Source of the DNA: Actimicrobium sp. CCC2.4
GTDB taxonomy: Bacteria > Pseudomonadota > Gammaproteobacteria > Burkholderiales > Burkholderiaceae_D
Assembly: GCF_034347385.1 (NCBI RefSeq)
Contig: NZ_CP133777.1
Coordinates: forward strand, 3,906,001-3,970,000
DNA length: 64,000 bases
Reading direction: 5' to 3'
Positions 45,414 to 54,753 of the stretch are shown here, one piece after another. A model generated the notes under the pieces. That model saw only the letters and a list, made by a program, of their open reading frames with translations. It was not told where the DNA came from and made no database searches. A program made the translations under genes and the position numbers. Numbering within the stretch: the first letter of the stretch is position 1; the number at the start of each line of letters is the position of its first letter.

Positions 45414-46953
45414 GGGCAGCCTCCTTGCCGGCGTCGTCCCACAAGCCGCTCATCCACTGGCCGATCTGGTCGATGGTGGCATCGGCGCGCGGGATCGCGG
45501 GCGAGACCCGTCCCTTGGCAATGACGATCAGGCGGTCGGCAATTTCAAACAATTCGTCCAGCTCCTCGGAAATGACCAGCAAGGCACAACCGGCATCGCG
45601 CAGGGCCAGCAGTTCGGCGCGGATCTGCGCCGCTGCGCCGACATCGACGCCCCAGGTCGGTTGCGCCACCAGCAGCATCGTCGGCGCGCGCAGGATCTCG
45701 CGCCCGACGATGTATTTTTGCAGGTTGCCGCCGGACAGACTATTGGCAGCAGCCTGCGGACCAGCGGCTTTCACATTGAAGCGCGCGATCACCGACGCGG
45801 CGATATCGGCGATCGCCTTGAGGCGCACCATGCCACCCCGCACAGTGGTCGCCGTCTGATGCGACAACAGGACGTTGAGCGCCAGCGACAGCTCCGGCAC
45901 GGCACCGCGACCAAGCCGTTCTTCGGGCACAAACCCCATTCCCAGCGCGCGCCGGCCGGCTGCATTGAGCCGGCCGACCGCTTGCTCATGCAGCACAATC
46001 ATCGCCGCATCGGCACGCGGATCTTCGCCCGACAGCGCGGCCAGCAACTCTTGCTGGCCATTGCCGGACACCCCGGCGATGCCGAGGATTTCACCGGCAC
46101 GGACCTCAAAACTGATGGCCGACAAGGCGGTCGCGAACGGATGATTTTTCGGCAGCGACAGCCCGTTGACCTCCAGCACCGTGGCGCCCGGCTCGCGCGC
46201 CACATGCTGCATCGCCGGCGGCTCGGTGCCGATCATCATGCGCGACAGGCTGGCGGCGGTCTCATTGCGCGGATCGCAGACGCCGGTGACTTTGCCGCCA
46301 CGCATGACGGTGCAGGTGTGGCACAGCGCGCGGATTTCATCGAGCTTGTGGCTGATGTACAGGATGCTGCAGCCTTCGGCGGCCAGCTTGCGCAAGGTGC
46401 CGAAGAGTTTCTCGACTGCCTGCGGCGTGAGCACCGAGGTCGGTTCGTCGAGGATCAGTAATTGCGGTTTGGCCAGCAAGGCGCGGACAATTTCGACGCG
46501 CTGGCATTCGCCGACTGACAGCGTGTGGACATGGCGTTGCGGTTCGAGCTCCAGCCCGTATTCGGCGGCAACGGCCGTGATGCGCAGCGCCAGTTCATCG
46601 AGACGGGTGCCCTTCGGCAAACCGAGCGCAATGTTTTCGACCACGGTGAGCGTGTCGAACAGCGAAAAATGCTGGAACACCATCGCAATGCCGAGCTGGC
46701 GCGCAGCCGACGGATTATCGATCGTGGTGACTGCGCCATTCCAGCAGAGCTCGCCGGCATCGGGCTTGACGGCGCCGTAGATGATCTTCATCAGCGTCGA
46801 TTTGCCGGCACCGTTTTCACCGAGCACGGCATGGATCTCGCCCGCTTGCACGGTCAGGTCGATGCGGTCATTGGCAATCACGGCCGGATAGCGTTTGGTC
46901 ATCGCACGCAGCGTCAGGCGGGGCGGCATGTCTGGAGCTGATTCATCGCTCAT
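45400..46953 (-). CDS. BMP-type ABC transporter ATPase (two ABC domains)
   Basis: A 517-residue protein with tandem ATPase domains, NupO/YufO-like. The first has Walker A GENGAGKST, signature LSVGECQRVEIVRAL and LLILDEPTSVLTP; the second has a degenerate Walker A (GVSGNGQQELLAAL, lacking GKS/T), signature LSGGNLQKYIVGREI and LLVAQPTWGVDVGAA, as usual in this class where the second site is inactive. It energises import of the substrate, probably nucleosides or purine bases judging from the purine genes beside it. First gene of the operon. Confidence 0.93.
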   Translation of the reverse strand: MSDESAPDMPPRLTLRAMTKRYPAVIANDRIDLTVQAGEIHAVLGENGAGKSTLMKIIYGAVKPDAGELCWNGAVTTIDNPSAARQLGIAMVFQHFSLFDTLTVVENIALGLPKGTRLDELALRITAVAAEYGLELEPQRHVHTLSVGECQRVEIVRALLAKPQLLILDEPTSVLTPQAVEKLFGTLRKLAAEGCSILYISHKLDEIRALCHTCTVMRGGKVTGVCDPRNETAASLSRMMIGTEPPAMQHVAREPGATVLEVNGLSLPKNHPFATALSAISFEVRAGEILGIAGVSGNGQQELLAALSGEDPRADAAMIVLHEQAVGRLNAAGRRALGMGFVPEERLGRGAVPELSLALNVLLSHQTATTVRGGMVRLKAIADIAASVIARFNVKAAGPQAAANSLSGGNLQKYIVGREILRAPTMLLVAQPTWGVDVGAAAQIRAELLALRDAGCALLVISEELDELFEIADRLIVIAKGRVSPAIPRADATIDQIGQWMSGLWDDAGKEAAHAPA

Positions 46954-47218
46954 CGTCGTAAGGCTCCGGATTTTTTTCTCCCGTTAAAGTACGCCGGATT
47001 ATCCGCTTCAATATGCGGTTGCGGGGATGGGGGATATAGCGAACGCAATATAGCCGCAGAATCGATGACCGGCGGGGTTTTTTGAATACCACAGCGACAT
47101 GCTTATTTTTTTGTTTTGCCTTGAGCTACGCGCCGGCACAGCAATCGGACGCGGGAACAATAGAGATCTGGGCTATCGTCCTGAAAATCCTCTGCTATCC
47201 TGCCACCAAGGAACCTGA

Positions 47219-47752
47219 ATGATCATGAGCCATCCCTTCGATACACTCGACTATGCAAAGAGACTAGCCTCGGCCGGCTTGCCGGTCCAACAGGCTGAAC
47301 TGCAAGCGCACTTGCTTGGCGATGTGCTGGGAAAGTCGGTCGCCTCACCAGATGATCTGGATGCACTGAGCCAGCATCTTTCCAGCAAAATGGACAACCA
47401 GGAACAACGCAGCGAAAGCAAAATTGACAACCTGGAACAGCGTATCGAAAGCAAAATCGATAGCCTGGAGCAGCGCATCGAAAGCAAAATCGAGAACCTG
47501 GAACAACGTATCGACAACAAAATCGACAGCCTTGAACAACGCATCGAAAGCAAAATCGACGGCCTGGAACAACGCATCGAGAGCACAGTGGACAAGCTCG
47601 AACTACGCGTCGATAACAAGATGGCCGTCTATGCCCGTAACGTCGATACCCGACTCACCGGAATGACCGGTGACATCACCCTGCTGAAATGGATGACCGG
47701 CACCACGATCGGACTGCTCTTCACCGTCCTGTTCAAGCTCTTCCAGCACTAA
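47219..47752 (+). CDS. Coiled-coil membrane protein with 11-residue repeats (DUF1640/CCDC90-like form)
   Basis: A 177-residue protein. A short N-terminal domain (FDTLDYAKRLASAGLPVQQAELQAHLLGDVLGKSVAS, a motif seen in DUF1640-like proteins) leads to a rod of five near-identical 11-residue units (KIDSLEQRIES pattern) and a C-terminal membrane helix (MTGTTIGLLFTVLFKLF). Eleven-residue periodicity favours a right-handed or straight coiled coil. The start has an AAGGAA site five bases upstream. Topology would place the coil in the cytoplasm. Function unknown; eukaryotic relatives regulate mitochondrial calcium uptake. Confidence 0.8.
   Translation: MIMSHPFDTLDYAKRLASAGLPVQQAELQAHLLGDVLGKSVASPDDLDALSQHLSSKMDNQEQRSESKIDNLEQRIESKIDSLEQRIESKIENLEQRIDNKIDSLEQRIESKIDGLEQRIESTVDKLELRVDNKMAVYARNVDTRLTGMTGDITLLKWMTGTTIGLLFTVLFKLFQH
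47420..47584. repeat. Five tandem 33-bp repeats inside the coiled-coil gene
   Basis: Units begin at 47420, 47453, 47486, 47519 and 47552, each encoding 11 residues of the type KIxxLEQRIxx. Being in frame, gain or loss of units would lengthen or shorten the rod. Confidence 0.9.
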
Positions 47753-48044
47753 TTCCGACCGTCATCGCGACATCGCACCCGCCCTGCCCGCCTGCACTCT
47801 CCTTCCAATAAGTGTTGTATTTTGGTATCGCGCAATCCGGTAGCAATTCCCCGGCAACCGCCCGACCCGCGCGCCTGCTGGGGCGACACCATCGCGCTTG
47901 CCGACATCTGTCTATCGATATACCCACTATTCAAAAATTTCACTGGCGTAATAGTGTGAATCCCGCATGATCGCACCGCTGCCAGCCTTTCTGGCTCCAC
48001 CCAAACACCCGCCGCCCGCGCATAAAAACCAAAATGGAGTTGTC

Positions 48045-48896
48045 ATGTCCTGTCTCAAGAAAAGCCCGCTTGTTTCCGCCGCTGCCCTCGCTACCCTGTT
48101 GCTCGCCGGTGGCGCTGCCCAGGCAGCCGACTGGAGCGATACCTATCTTGGTTACCGTTACGGCACGCAGTTCGCCGAGCCGTACAACCAGAAAGACATC
48201 AGCAAGAATATTTTTTCGCTGACCCATGCCAGCGGCTACAAATACGGCACCAACTTTCTGAACGTTGACGTGCTGCTGTCGGACAGCAAGGATCCGGCCA
48301 AAACGAGTACTTCCAGTGGTGCGCAAGAAATTTACATCGTGTATCGCCACACGCTGGACGTCGGCAAAATCACCGGATCACCGATCGCGTTCGGTCCGGT
48401 CCGCGGCGTCGGCATTACCGGCGGCTTTGATGTCAATACCAAAAACGATGCCGGCTACGGTTCCAAGAAACGCATGCTGGTACTGGGCCCGACGTTGATG
48501 ATGGATGTGCCCGGCTTCCTGAACCTGAGCGTGCTGTTGCTCAAGGAAAGCAACCAGCCGTATTTCATCAACGAGCGTTATACCTACAAGCTGCATCCGA
48601 TGCTCAGCGCCGCCTGGGGTATCCCGCTGCCAGTCAGCGCGGTACCGACCTCGTTCGAAGGCTATGCCAATTTCATCGCTGCCAAAGGCAAGGACGAAGT
48701 CGGCATGGGCACCTCACCGGAAACCAATATCGACATGCAAGTCATGTTCGATGTCGGTTCGCTGTCCGGCATGGGCAAGAACACGTTCCGTCTGGGCGTC
48801 GAATACCAGTATTGGAAAAACAAGTTCGGCGGTTCGGCATCGATCGCCGGCACCAAGGCCAGCACGCCGATGGTTCGACTGGAATACCATTTCTAG
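48045..48896 (+). CDS. Tsx-like outer membrane nucleoside channel
   Basis: A 283-residue secreted beta-barrel. The signal peptide (LVSAAALATLLLAGGAAQA) is followed by WSDTYLGYRYGTQFAEPYNQKDISKNIFSLTHASGYKYGTNFLNVD, the typical start of the Tsx/OmpW-like nucleoside-specific channel group, and it ends in an aromatic strand (MVRLEYHF) as outer-membrane barrels do. ATG 48045 is preceded by GGAG; the longer frame from 47967 is unsupported. Its position beside a BMP-type importer and purine genes fits nucleoside uptake. Confidence 0.85.
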   Translation: MSCLKKSPLVSAAALATLLLAGGAAQAADWSDTYLGYRYGTQFAEPYNQKDISKNIFSLTHASGYKYGTNFLNVDVLLSDSKDPAKTSTSSGAQEIYIVYRHTLDVGKITGSPIAFGPVRGVGITGGFDVNTKNDAGYGSKKRMLVLGPTLMMDVPGFLNLSVLLLKESNQPYFINERYTYKLHPMLSAAWGIPLPVSAVPTSFEGYANFIAAKGKDEVGMGTSPETNIDMQVMFDVGSLSGMGKNTFRLGVEYQYWKNKFGGSASIAGTKASTPMVRLEYHF

Positions 48897-48912
48897 GAAT
48901 CACAGTGCATTC

Positions 48913-48944
48913 GGTGCAATGCCCTGCGGTTATTGCACCCAACG
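48913..48944. repeat. REP-like element (family 1)
   Basis: Same 32-base unit as at 42097-42128 apart from the final bases (CCCAACG instead of CCCTACG). It begins 16 bases after the Tsx-like gene and just before the terminator. Confidence 0.85.
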
Positions 48945-48956
48945 ACCTGCTTCATA

Positions 48957-48998
48957 AAAAAGGCCACCGCGCGGCAATTGCCGGGCGGTGGCCTTTTC
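48957..48998. terminator. Bidirectional terminator between Tsx-like and dienelactone hydrolase genes
   Basis: AAAAGGCCACCGC pairs with GCGGTGGCCTTTT around a 14-base loop, with A- and T-runs at the ends, between two converging genes. Confidence 0.92.
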
Positions 48999-49019
48999 CA
49001 TTGCGCGGTGATTAACTGG

Positions 49020-49907
49020 CTACGCAACTCCGTGCGCAGTGAACCACGCCAGACATTTCTTCCAGCCTTCCTTCGCATCCGCCTCGACATAGCTGGCCCG
49101 GTAATCGGCATGGAATGCATGCCCTGAATTCGGGAACACGACGAACTCGGATTGGCTCTTGCCCGTGGCCAGCGCGGCCTTCATCGTCGCGATACTGTCC
49201 TGCGAAATACCGGTGTCCTTGCCGCCATACAGGCCCAGCACAGGCACGGTCAGCGCCGGTGCCAGCTCGGTCGCCGACATCGGATTGAGCGCCGACCTGG
49301 TGCCCTGCAACTGGCCGTACCACGCCACACCGGCGCGTACTTGCGGGTTGTGCGCCGAATACAGCCAGGTAATCCGTCCGCCCCAGCAGAATCCCGTGAT
49401 ACCCATCCGTGAGGTATCGCCACCATTGGCTTTTGCATACGCGACCACGGCATCGAGGTCGGTCATCACTTGCTGGTCCGGCACTTTCGAGACGACGCTC
49501 TTGATCAGCTCCGGGATCGATATCGCTGCCTTGGCATCGCCCTGCCGTACGAACAGGTCCGGTGCCAGCGCCAGATAACCGAGCTTGGCAAAGCGCCGCG
49601 CGACATCGGCGATGTGTTCGTGCACGCCAAAAATTTCGGAGATCACCAGGATCACCGGCAGCTTGGTTTTGCCAGCCGGTTGGGCGCGGTACACAGGGAC
49701 TTGTTCGCCATTGACGGTCAGGCTGATGGTACCGGCGGTCAGGCCATCGGTATCGGTCATGATCATCGTCTGCGCGGCGACCGGCATCACGGCGGCGGCG
49801 AAGCCGGTACCGATCGAGACCTTCATGAACGTGCGCCGGTCGAAGCCGTCCGGAAAAGCGCTTGCGCCTATCAGGGAGGCGGCGTCCTGTTTTTGGTGAT
49901 CATCCAT
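49020..49907 (-). CDS. Dienelactone hydrolase family protein, Tat-exported
   Basis: A 295-residue alpha/beta hydrolase. A twin-arginine signal is visible: DRRTFMKVSIGTGFAAAVMPVAA, so it is probably exported folded to the periplasm. The catalytic cysteine is in GFCWGGR, with the acid in YGGKDTGI and the histidine in NSGHAFHADYR, the Cys-Asp-His triad of dienelactone hydrolases. Substrates for exported members are unknown. It is transcribed downstream of polA but 78 bases away. Confidence 0.9.
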   Translation of the reverse strand: MDDHQKQDAASLIGASAFPDGFDRRTFMKVSIGTGFAAAVMPVAAQTMIMTDTDGLTAGTISLTVNGEQVPVYRAQPAGKTKLPVILVISEIFGVHEHIADVARRFAKLGYLALAPDLFVRQGDAKAAISIPELIKSVVSKVPDQQVMTDLDAVVAYAKANGGDTSRMGITGFCWGGRITWLYSAHNPQVRAGVAWYGQLQGTRSALNPMSATELAPALTVPVLGLYGGKDTGISQDSIATMKAALATGKSQSEFVVFPNSGHAFHADYRASYVEADAKEGWKKCLAWFTAHGVA

Positions 49908-49985
49908 GGCTATCCTTAGTTTAAGTAGTCAAACGGTCAACGAAAAATGCAGCGGCAATCATAATCAATCCGGCACGATCGCGCT

Positions 49986-52730
49986 TCAGTGTGCCTCGTC
50001 CCAATTCTTGCCGATACCGACTTCGGCCGTCAGCGGCACCTTCAGCTCGGCCACGCCGGCCATCAGCGCCGGCAATTTCACCCGCACCAGTTCCAGCTCT
50101 TCCTGCGGCACTTCAAGCACCAGTTCATCGTGCACCTGCATCACCATCAGCGACTTGAGTCCGTCGGCTTCGAGCCAGCCCTGCACTGCCACCATCGACA
50201 GCTTGATCAGGTCAGCCGCCGTGCCCTGCATAGGCGCGTTGATCGCGGCGCGCTCGGCACCTTGCCGGCGCGGACCGTTCGGCGAATTGATTTCGGGCAG
50301 CCACAGGCGGCGTCCGAACACCGTCTCGACATAGCCATGCGCCTTGGCTTTCAGGCGCGTCTCGTCCATGAATTGCTTGACCCCGGAAAAGCGCGCGAAG
50401 TACTTGTCGATGTAGCTCTGCGCAGCACCGCGCTCGATGCCGAGATTGCCGGCCAGCCCGAACGCGCTCATCCCGTAGATCAGGCCGAAGTTGATGACCT
50501 TGGCATAGCGACGCTGCTCAGTCGTCACGTCGGCAGCGCCAGTCGAAAAGATTTCGGCAGCGGTAGCACGATGGATGTCGATGCCGTCGGCAAACGCGCG
50601 CAGCATGTTGGCGTCGCCGGACAGGTGCGCCATGATGCGCAATTCGATCTGCGAATAATCGGCCGAGACGATCACGCTGCCGGCCGGCGCGACGAAGGCT
50701 TCGCGCACACGCCGGCCTTCGGCGGTACGGATCGGGATGTTCTGCAGGTTCGGTTCGTTCGAGGCCAGCCGGCCGGTCACGGCCACCGTCTGCGCATAGT
50801 TGGTATGGACCCGGCCGGTGGTCGGGTCGATCATCTTCGGCAGCTTGTCGGTGTAGGTCGATTTCAGTTTCGACAGGCTGCGGTATTCGAGCAGCACTTT
50901 CGGCAGCGGGTAATCTTCGGCCAGCTTGGCGAGCACTTCTTCATCGGTCGAGGGTGCGCCGGACGGCGTCTTCTTGACCACCGGCAGCTGCAGTTTTTCA
51001 AAGAAGATTTCACCGATCTGCTTCGGTGAATTCAGGTTGAAGGGCTGGCCGGCGAGCTCAAAGGCCGAGGTCTCGATTTCCAGCATCCGCTTGCCGAGTT
51101 CATGCGACTGAACCTGCAAAATGCCGGTATCGATCAGCACGCCGTTGCGCTCGATCTTCTGCAGCACGACCGCAGTCGGCACTTCGATTTTTTCGTAGAC
51201 GAACAGCAGCCCCTCGTCGCTGGTCACTTGCGGCAGCATGGCCTGATGCAGTTGCAGCGTGATGTCGGCATCCTCGGCGGCGTATTCGGTGGCGCGGGCG
51301 ATGTCGACCTGGTCGAAGCAGATTTGCGAGGCGCCCTTGCCGCAGACTTCCTGGAAGGTGATCGTGGTGCGGCCCAGATGACGCAGCGCGAGGCTGTCCA
51401 TGTCATGGCTGCGGTGCGATTCAAAGACATACGATTCGAGCATCGTGTCATGCGCGATGCCGCGCAAGGTGATGCCGTGGTTGGCAAAAATATGGCTGTC
51501 GTACTTCAGGTTCTGGCCGACCTTGGGCTTGGCCGGATCTTCGAGCCAGGCCTGCAATTTACCGAGCACCAGTTCGCGCGACAACTGCACAGGCGCATCG
51601 GCATAGCGATGCGCGACCGGAATATACGCCGCGACACCCGGCTCGCAGCACAACGAGATACCGACCAATTGCGCCTGCAGCGGCACCAGCGAGGTGGTTT
51701 CAGTATCGATGGAAGTCAGCGCGGCGGCATCGATGACGGCCAGCCAGCGATCGAGGTCGGCTTCGGTCAGGATGGTGTCGTAGCGCTGTTCGGCCGGGGC
51801 AGCAGGCGCATCGAACAAGCCGCTTTGTGCGTCGGCGGGTGCGGCAGTCGCAACGACCTCTTCTGCACTGGCCGCCGTCGCTTCCCGCAGCCAGGTCTTG
51901 AACCCGAAGCGCGCATACAGGTCGATCATCTTCGCCGGGTCCTGCTCCTTGGCCTGCAGCGATTCCGGGATCGACACCATATGGTCCACCAGATCGCAAT
52001 CGGTCTTCACAGTAATCAGCACCTTGGCTTGCGGCAGCCAGTCCAGCGCCTTGCGCAAGTTCTCGCCAACCGCGCCGCCGATGGTCGCCGCATTCTCGAC
52101 GATGCCATCGAGCGTGCCGTATTGCGTGAGCCATTTGACGGCGGTCTTCGGACCGACCTTGGAGACGCCCGGCACGTTGTCGACGGTGTCGCCGATCAGG
52201 GTCAGGTAATCGACGATGCGCTCGGGCGGCACGCCGAATTTGGCCAGCACGCCATCGCGATCGAGCCGTTCGTTGCTCATCGTGTTGATCAGCATGACGT
52301 CGTCATTGACCAGTTGCGCGAGGTCCTTGTCGCCGGTCGAGATCACCGCCTTCATGCCATGCCTGACCGCGTCGACGGCCAGCGTGCCGATGACGTCATC
52401 GGCTTCGACACCCTCGACCATGATCAGCGGCCAACCCATCGCCCGCACTGCTTCGTGGATCGGATCGACCTGACGCGCCAGATCCTCAGGCATCGACGCG
52501 CGCTGCGCCTTGTATTCGGCATACAGGTCATCGCGGAAGGTCTTGCCCTTGGCATCGAAGACGCAGGCAATGTAGGCCGCCGGAAAATCGCTGCGCAAGC
52601 GGCGCAGCATGTTGATGATCCCGTACAGCGCACCGGTGGGCGCGCCCTCCTTGTTGCGCAGATCGGGCAGCGCATGGAAAGCGCGGTACAGGTAGCTGGA
52701 ACCATCGACTAACAGCAGGGTATTTTGCAT
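49986..52730 (-). CDS. polA: DNA polymerase I
   Basis: Repair and Okazaki-fragment polymerase of 914 residues with all three domains. The 5' nuclease begins LLLVDGSSYLYRAFHAL; the 3'-5' exonuclease has SIDTETTSL, LKYDSHIF and YAAEDADITLQL (all acidic residues present, so proofreading is intact); the polymerase has VSADYSQIELR, RRYAKVINFGLIYGMSAFGLA and MQVHDELVLEV. ATG 52730; the longer reading extends into a repeat-containing spacer. Complete. Confidence 0.98.
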   Translation of the reverse strand: MQNTLLLVDGSSYLYRAFHALPDLRNKEGAPTGALYGIINMLRRLRSDFPAAYIACVFDAKGKTFRDDLYAEYKAQRASMPEDLARQVDPIHEAVRAMGWPLIMVEGVEADDVIGTLAVDAVRHGMKAVISTGDKDLAQLVNDDVMLINTMSNERLDRDGVLAKFGVPPERIVDYLTLIGDTVDNVPGVSKVGPKTAVKWLTQYGTLDGIVENAATIGGAVGENLRKALDWLPQAKVLITVKTDCDLVDHMVSIPESLQAKEQDPAKMIDLYARFGFKTWLREATAASAEEVVATAAPADAQSGLFDAPAAPAEQRYDTILTEADLDRWLAVIDAAALTSIDTETTSLVPLQAQLVGISLCCEPGVAAYIPVAHRYADAPVQLSRELVLGKLQAWLEDPAKPKVGQNLKYDSHIFANHGITLRGIAHDTMLESYVFESHRSHDMDSLALRHLGRTTITFQEVCGKGASQICFDQVDIARATEYAAEDADITLQLHQAMLPQVTSDEGLLFVYEKIEVPTAVVLQKIERNGVLIDTGILQVQSHELGKRMLEIETSAFELAGQPFNLNSPKQIGEIFFEKLQLPVVKKTPSGAPSTDEEVLAKLAEDYPLPKVLLEYRSLSKLKSTYTDKLPKMIDPTTGRVHTNYAQTVAVTGRLASNEPNLQNIPIRTAEGRRVREAFVAPAGSVIVSADYSQIELRIMAHLSGDANMLRAFADGIDIHRATAAEIFSTGAADVTTEQRRYAKVINFGLIYGMSAFGLAGNLGIERGAAQSYIDKYFARFSGVKQFMDETRLKAKAHGYVETVFGRRLWLPEINSPNGPRRQGAERAAINAPMQGTAADLIKLSMVAVQGWLEADGLKSLMVMQVHDELVLEVPQEELELVRVKLPALMAGVAELKVPLTAEVGIGKNWDEAH

Positions 52731-52844
52731 GGGGAACGGACCGGAAATTGAGGGGTGTGGACGCGCGCGGGCGGCGTCGTGATGCGCCCGATTATCGCAG
52801 ACTTGCAGCGCGCGGTAACGCTCCGCACCCGTCACCAAGCAGGG

Positions 52845-52874
52845 GGTAAGAACCGCAGGGCATTGCACCCTACG
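52845..52874. repeat. REP-like element (family 1, inverse orientation, partial)
   Basis: AACCGCAGGGCATTGCACC matches the reverse complement of the unit at 42097-42128. The flank then ends in CCCTACG as in that unit, and the left arm is changed. It lies upstream of polA. Confidence 0.75.
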
Positions 52875-52888
52875 TTCTGCAAACGCGA

Positions 52889-52950
52889 GTTCACGGGGTC
52901 AGAGTTTTTTTCGCAGGCCGTATCGCGAAAATTACTCTGACCCCGTGAAC
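52889..52950. repeat. Palindromic REP-like element (family 2, copy A)
   Basis: A perfect 17-base inverted repeat: GTTCACGGGGTCAGAGT (52889-52905) and ACTCTGACCCCGTGAAC (52934-52950), with a T-rich/A-rich centre containing TCGC and GCGA. The pattern is that of the extragenic GGGTCAGAGT repeats spread by REP-associated transposases in proteobacteria. Confidence 0.9.
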
Positions 52951-53000
52951 GGATCACGAAGCGCGGCCGGTCGCGTCGTGTTGCACTCCGAATCCGCAAG

Positions 53001-53054
53001 CAGGGTCAGAGTAATTTTCGCGGTGAAGCGTCGCGAAAAAAAACTCTGACCCTG
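53001..53054. repeat. Palindromic REP-like element (family 2, copy B)
   Basis: A perfect 12-base inverted repeat: CAGGGTCAGAGT (53001-53012) and ACTCTGACCCTG (53043-53054), enclosing AATTTTCGCG and CGCGAAAAA half-sites. It shares its core with copy A, 50 bases away, but with the internal arms swapped in orientation. Confidence 0.9.
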
Positions 53055-53116
53055 GTTGCTGCTGATGTCGTTTGCTACGCTTGGAAAAACCACAGGATGC
53101 ACCGGCACCACCGCCA

Positions 53117-54688
53117 TCACTTCTCCCGCTTGCTATTAGCCAGCTCTTCCTTCCAGCGCACCTCCAGATCACGCTCGCGCGCATCCACCAGCGCCTGGTC
53201 ATAAAACGTCGCATCCGGCGCAGTGCGGGCAATCCGCAGCTGATCCATCGCGGCTTGCAGGCTACCTCTCAACGCATACGATTCGGCCAGTGCCAGATGC
53301 TGCAGCACGCGCTTGCCCTGCGTCGAATACACCTTGGCCAACTGGTCCTGCACGTCGGGGTCGGCCCGGTACAACTGCGCCTGGTCACGCAGATACGCCA
53401 GCGCCTCGTCGGTGCGCCCGACCGCCAGCAACACGTCGGCATACCGCCGCGCCAGCCCGCGCGACAACGGAAAACGATGCCGCGCGGCGTCGGCCAGGCT
53501 GACTGCTTCGGTGGCTTTTCCGGACGCCAGTAACAGCTCGATACCCAGATAATCCAGCACGCTGCTCTCGCCGCCATTGCGCGGTGCGCCACTGCGCAAG
53601 GCAGTGCGGGCATCCTGCAGCAAGGCCAGCGCCGTAGCGAACTCGCTGCGCCGGAAGGCCACCAGCGCCAGCCCGTATTTGCCGGCGACCGTCTGGGTGC
53701 GGGTTTGCTGCAGCAATTGCGCGCGGTAGATGTCGCTGGCATCGCGCCAGCCTTGCGAGGTGTCGTCCTGCAGCACGCGCATGCGCGCCCGGATCAGCTG
53801 GAAATCCACGTTGTCGGCATGTTGCCGGTAGCGCTGGTCACGGATGCGCGCCTCGATATCGGCGATGCGTTCGGTGGTCAGCGGATGCGAGCGCAAATAG
53901 GCCGGCAGGTAATCCGAATACCCGCTCGAGGCGCTTTGCATGCGCCCGAAAAAAGTCACCATGCCGGCGGTTTCGAAACCGGCATCGCGCAGGATCTGCA
54001 AGCCGACGCGATCGGCTTCGCGCTCGGCATCGCGGCTGAAATTGAGCTGGCGCTGCAATGCCACGCCTTGCGATCCGATCAGCAACGCCGCCGACGCATC
54101 CGTATTCGAGCGCGCCGCCAGCACCGCCAGAATCGCCCCGGCCAGCGGGATCAGCATGTCCTGCTTTTGCTGGCCGAGCATGCGCGCGATGTGGCGCTGG
54201 GCGACATGGCCGATCTCGTGCGCGACCACCGAGGCCAGTTCGGATTCGGACTGCGCCGCGATCAGCAGCGCCGAGTGCACGGCAATGAAACCGCCCGGCA
54301 GCGCAAAGGCATTGAGCATCGGATCGCGCACCGCAAAAAAGAAAAAATCGTAGCCCGCCTCGCCGCGCGCTTCCGGCCGCGCGGCCAGCAACTGGTTGCC
54401 GAAATTATTGAGGTAGTCGAGCGTCGGCGCATCGTCGAGATAATCGCGATCGCGCCGGATGTCACGCATGATGTACTCGCCCAGCTTGCGTTCGGTCAGT
54501 GGCGACAGCGACTCGCGTTCGGAGTCGCCGAGGCTGGGCAGGCGGACGTCATCGTTGAGATTGGCGGCGGCGCGAACCGGTTGGAGCGGCAATGCAAAGC
54601 ACGCGATCGCGGCGACCACCGCCAGGACACGGCGGGCGGCGGACAGGCAGATCGGGGAGGTGGGCAGGCATCCGGCAAGTGATTTCAC
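53117..54688 (-). CDS. M48 family metalloprotease with TPR repeats (BepA-like)
   Basis: A 523-residue periplasmic zinc protease. After a signal peptide ([18 protein letters not shown]) the M48 domain carries [18 protein letters not shown] (zinc motif HEIGH) and a downstream [12 protein letters not shown] glutamate ligand. The C-terminal half is TPR-like ([24 protein letters not shown], then [22 protein letters not shown]). E. coli BepA, of this layout, monitors assembly of outer-membrane proteins. It is divergent from moaC with 65 bases between. Confidence 0.93.
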   Translation of the reverse strand: MKSLAGCLPTSPICLSAARRVLAVVAAIACFALPLQPVRAAANLNDDVRLPSLGDSERESLSPLTERKLGEYIMRDIRRDRDYLDDAPTLDYLNNFGNQLLAARPEARGEAGYDFFFFAVRDPMLNAFALPGGFIAVHSALLIAAQSESELASVVAHEIGHVAQRHIARMLGQQKQDMLIPLAGAILAVLAARSNTDASAALLIGSQGVALQRQLNFSRDAEREADRVGLQILRDAGFETAGMVTFFGRMQSASSGYSDYLPAYLRSHPLTTERIADIEARIRDQRYRQHADNVDFQLIRARMRVLQDDTSQGWRDASDIYRAQLLQQTRTQTVAGKYGLALVAFRRSEFATALALLQDARTALRSGAPRNGGESSVLDYLGIELLLASGKATEAVSLADAARHRFPLSRGLARRYADVLLAVGRTDEALAYLRDQAQLYRADPDVQDQLAKVYSTQGKRVLQHLALAESYALRGSLQAAMDQLRIARTAPDATFYDQALVDARERDLEVRWKEELANSKREK

Positions 54689-54753
54689 GGTGCTATGATA
54701 CCCGCTCGCCGGCCTTGCGCGCCGCTCCAGCCACCCTGCTTTTTCGACTCCTG

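Noticed and set aside
47420-47584. CRISPR-like array
   Set aside because: Regular 33-base units are directly adjacent without spacers and encode a coiled coil in frame.
51102-52712. 536-codon plus-strand open frame
   Set aside because: Antisense to polA, product low complexity in Arg/His/Gln.
52932-53120. Short open frames within the polA-M48 spacer
   Set aside because: They are formed by the palindromic repeats and have no ribosome-binding site.
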